Shown here: positions 6,188-8,000 of the stretch, piece by piece | How the letters are laid out: the number at the start of each line of letters is the position of its first letter | Numbering within the stretch: the first letter of the stretch is position 1 | Assembly: GCA_964431685.1 (NCBI GenBank) | Contig: CAYSLA010000159.1 | Coordinates: 1 to 8,000, forward strand | Direction: 5' to 3' | Length of the DNA stretch: 8,000 nucleotides | Source of the DNA: CAYSLA01 sp964431685 | GTDB taxonomy: Bacteria > Armatimonadota > UBA5829 | The notes under the pieces: generated by a model | Told to the model about the DNA's origin: nothing | The model's database searches: none | The model's input: only the letters and a program-made list of their open reading frames with translations | Program-made: the position numbers and the translations under genes

Positions 6188-8000
6188 ATGTCGTGCTGCA
6201 ACTGTGGCCGCGCAATCAGTATATCCGTCGATGTGTCCGACCCGACTCTAGCGTTCGCGGCCTCTGAACTGGCGAGATGCCTTGAAGCCGTAACCGGCGG
6301 TCAAGTGAACGTCTCTGCTCCGGGAGCAGAAGGTATAGCAGTTGGCCTGATGTCGGATTTTCCGCACATTCGGATCCCGGATGTGCCTGACCGGGAACTC
6401 GACGATGCGATCTACATCGATGTCACGGGTGCCAAAGGGACTATTGCGGGCGTCAATCCGCGGAGCGCGCTTATCGGCGTATATCGATACCTGACGGAGA
6501 TCGGCTGCCGCTGGGTTCGGCCCGGCAAAGACGGCGAGTACCTGCCTGAGGCGTGCTGTTTGCCGGATGTCAGGGTAGAAGAGACCGCGTCATACAGACA
6601 CCGCGCGGTATGCATCGAAGGTGCGGTTAGCTATGAACACGTCCGCGATATGATAGACTGGATTCCGAAGCTCGGTTTCAGCGGCTACTTCATACAATTC
6701 CGGGAGGCCTACGAGTTCTTCGACAGATGGTACTCACACACAGGCAACCCCGGCAAGACCGGCGAAAAACTGTCGGTGGAGACTGCGCGAGACTACACCC
6801 GATTGATCGTAGAGGAGACAAAGAAGCGCGGGATGCTGTTCCACAAAGTCGGGCACGGTTGGACGTGTGAGCCGTTCGGGCTCAGTGGACTCGGATGGGA
6901 ACAGGGCTCGCCGGAGGTCACGGCCGAGGTTTCGCAGTACCTCGCCGAGCTAGACGGCGAAAGGAAGCTGTTCGGGGGAGTCCCGATAAACACCAACCTG
7001 TGTTACTCAAACCCGCAGGCACGCAAGATCGTAAACGAAGACATCGCCAATTACGCGGCCGAGCACCCGGAGATAGACTACCTTCATTTCTGGCTGGCCG
7101 ACGGCTACAACAACAACTGCGAGTGCGAGAACTGCCGGGCTTTGCGTCCCTCGGACTGGTATGTCAGAATGCTCAACGAGTTGGACGAGCTGCTGACAAG
7201 CAGGGGCATCAAGACCAGAATCGTCTTCCTCGTATACGTCGATCTGCTGTGGCCGCCCGTATCCGAAGTGATCAAGAACCGAGACAGGACATGTCATCTC
7301 GACCACAGCGAGAAATCCCTCGATCCTGAACTTGATTCAGGACCTCCCGCTGGTCGGAATGACGCCGCTGGCAGGTTTGTTCTGATGTTTGCGCCCATCA
7401 CCCGAACCTACAGCAAGGCGTTCAAGGCCGGTCACGATGTGCCGGATATCCCCCCGTTTGTGCTCAACAAGCTGGAAATGCCTCGCGACGTGGATGCAAA
7501 TGTGGCGCTGCTCAAGGGCTGGCAGGCTTCATTCCCGGGCGACAGCTTTGACTTCGATTACCATCTAATGTGGGACCATCTCAATGACCCTGGGCACATC
7601 GACATATCCGCGACCATCAGCGAAGACATGAAGAATCTGAGCAGTATTGGCATCAACGGATATGTCAGTTGCCAGATCCAGCGCATATTCCTGCCTACCG
7701 GCCTCGCGATGACGACCATGGGCAGGACGCTGTGGAACACGCAGACCAGGTTTCACGATCTGTCTGAGGACTACTTCCGGTCTGCGTTCGGGGAAGACGG
7801 CCCGGAGGCCTGGGCGTATCTGCGAAAGCTCTCATCGCTGTTCGACCCCGTCTACATGCGCGGCGAGAAACCCGGAACCGAAGCTGAGGCGGCCCGGAGA
7901 TTTGCGTCAGTGCCCGAGTTTGTAGAATCATTCCGACCTACCATCGAAAAGAACGCGAATGCGGCCAATGCGTGCCACGCGAAGTCGTGGTTCTACCTGA
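6188..8000 (+). CDS. GH67N/DUF4838-type glycoside-hydrolase-like protein, 3' partial, with an in-frame repeat insertion
   Basis: The frame is open from ATG 6188 to the window end (604 codons) with no stop. An in-frame TGA at 6161 and GGGG at 6174-6177 support this start; the MSCCNCG N-terminus is unusual and no signal peptide is seen. Residues about 10-130 resemble the alpha-glucuronidase N-terminal fold (ASELARCLEAVTG, then AGVNPRSALIGVYRYLTEIGCRW). Residues about 140-600 resemble DUF4838: FSGYFIQFREAY, FWLADGYNNNCECENC (301-316, with C311, C313, C316), SDWYVRMLNELDELL, VYVDLLWPP, FVLMFAPITRTY, and FDFDYHLMWDH. The family is linked to glycan breakdown but its activity is not well established. 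Residues 368-396 are a repeat-encoded insert breaking the expected join between NRDR and FVLMFAP; the frame is kept, so the protein may still be made. Confidence 0.78.
   Translation, partial: MSCCNCGRAISISVDVSDPTLAFAASELARCLEAVTGGQVNVSAPGAEGIAVGLMSDFPHIRIPDVPDRELDDAIYIDVTGAKGTIAGVNPRSALIGVYRYLTEIGCRWVRPGKDGEYLPEACCLPDVRVEETASYRHRAVCIEGAVSYEHVRDMIDWIPKLGFSGYFIQFREAYEFFDRWYSHTGNPGKTGEKLSVETARDYTRLIVEETKKRGMLFHKVGHGWTCEPFGLSGLGWEQGSPEVTAEVSQYLAELDGERKLFGGVPINTNLCYSNPQARKIVNEDIANYAAEHPEIDYLHFWLADGYNNNCECENCRALRPSDWYVRMLNELDELLTSRGIKTRIVFLVYVDLLWPPVSEVIKNRDRTCHLDHSEKSLDPELDSGPPAGRNDAAGRFVLMFAPITRTYSKAFKAGHDVPDIPPFVLNKLEMPRDVDANVALLKGWQASFPGDSFDFDYHLMWDHLNDPGHIDISATISEDMKNLSSIGINGYVSCQIQRIFLPTGLAMTTMGRTLWNTQTRFHDLSEDYFRSAFGEDGPEAWAYLRKLSSLFDPVYMRGEKPGTEAEAARRFASVPEFVESFRPTIEKNANAANACHAKSWFYL
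7289..7375 (+). repeat. In-frame palindromic element, copy C, inside the DUF4838 gene
   Basis: Inferred insert of 87 nt (29 codons) between CAGG at 7285-7288 and a second CAGG at 7372-7375, a possible 4-bp target duplication. The core 7293-7363 has GTCAT/ATGAC ends. It contains a CTCGACC...AGCGAGAAATCC segment, the 19-nt hairpin TCCTGAACTTGATTCAGGA (7324-7342, exact inverse of 6052-6070), and ccgctggtcggaatgac (7347-7363, identical to 52-68). The insert adds residues 368-396, hydrophilic and Asp/Ser/Gly-rich. Confidence 0.82.

Noticed and set aside
6895..7329. A 144-residue frame on the plus strand ending in the repeat
   Set aside because: It overlaps the DUF4838 frame, which shows clear family motifs throughout, and its Arg/Gln-rich translation matches nothing I recognise.
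7289..7375. DUF4838 gene as a pseudogene broken by the repeat
   Set aside because: The insert is a multiple of three with no stop, and family motifs continue in the same frame on both sides; loss of function remains possible but is not shown.

Overview
This is a metagenome-like bacterial fragment of moderately high GC (roughly 58-60% by eye). Six protein-coding genes all lie on the + strand and are tightly spaced over most of the window. The content (two beta-propeller glycosidase-like proteins, an MFS permease, a GH67N/DUF4838-type protein and a bacterial deoxyhypusine-synthase-like protein) is typical of uncultivated carbohydrate-degrading lineages such as Armatimonadota, Planctomycetota or Lentisphaerota. 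I cannot fix the phylum from the sequence alone.

Layout: <3-962, deoxyhypusine-synthase-like protein, 5' end off the window; 1026-2465, glycosidase-like beta-propeller protein; 2493-2592, a run of 100 Ns (assembly gap); about 2593-3911, a second member of the same propeller family whose start is lost in the gap; 3908-5161, MFS transporter, overlapping the previous gene by ATGA; 5165-5923, sirtuin (NAD-dependent protein deacylase), 3 bases after the transporter; 5924-6187, a repeat-rich spacer; 6188->8000, GH67N/DUF4838 protein that runs off the right edge. From 2593 to 5923 the genes look like one translationally coupled operon. The two propeller proteins and the DUF4838 protein probably act on glycans or glycosides and the MFS protein probably moves a small solute, perhaps a sugar. 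The sirtuin may tune enzymes of the pathway by deacylation. These functional links are inference from neighbourhood.

The most unusual aspect is a set of short palindromic, REP-like repeats placed in or against the coding sequences. A 50-nt sequence occurs at 1-50 and, perfectly inverted, at 2408-2457. The first copy reads through in frame in the N-terminal region of the deoxyhypusine-synthase-like gene. The second encodes the last 17 or so residues of the first propeller protein. A different but related element (GTCAT...ATGAC ends, internal TCCTGAA...TTCAGGA hairpin) sits inside the DUF4838 gene at about 7289-7375, adds 29 codons and keeps the frame. A sister element of 82 nt, nested in a 135-bp imperfect palindrome, fills the spacer at 6016-6150. 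Another, degenerate repeat supplies the stop codon of the sirtuin gene. So four of the six genes have a boundary or interior reshaped by repeats. This resembles the protein-coding palindromic elements of Rickettsia (RPE) in behaviour; homology to them is not claimed.
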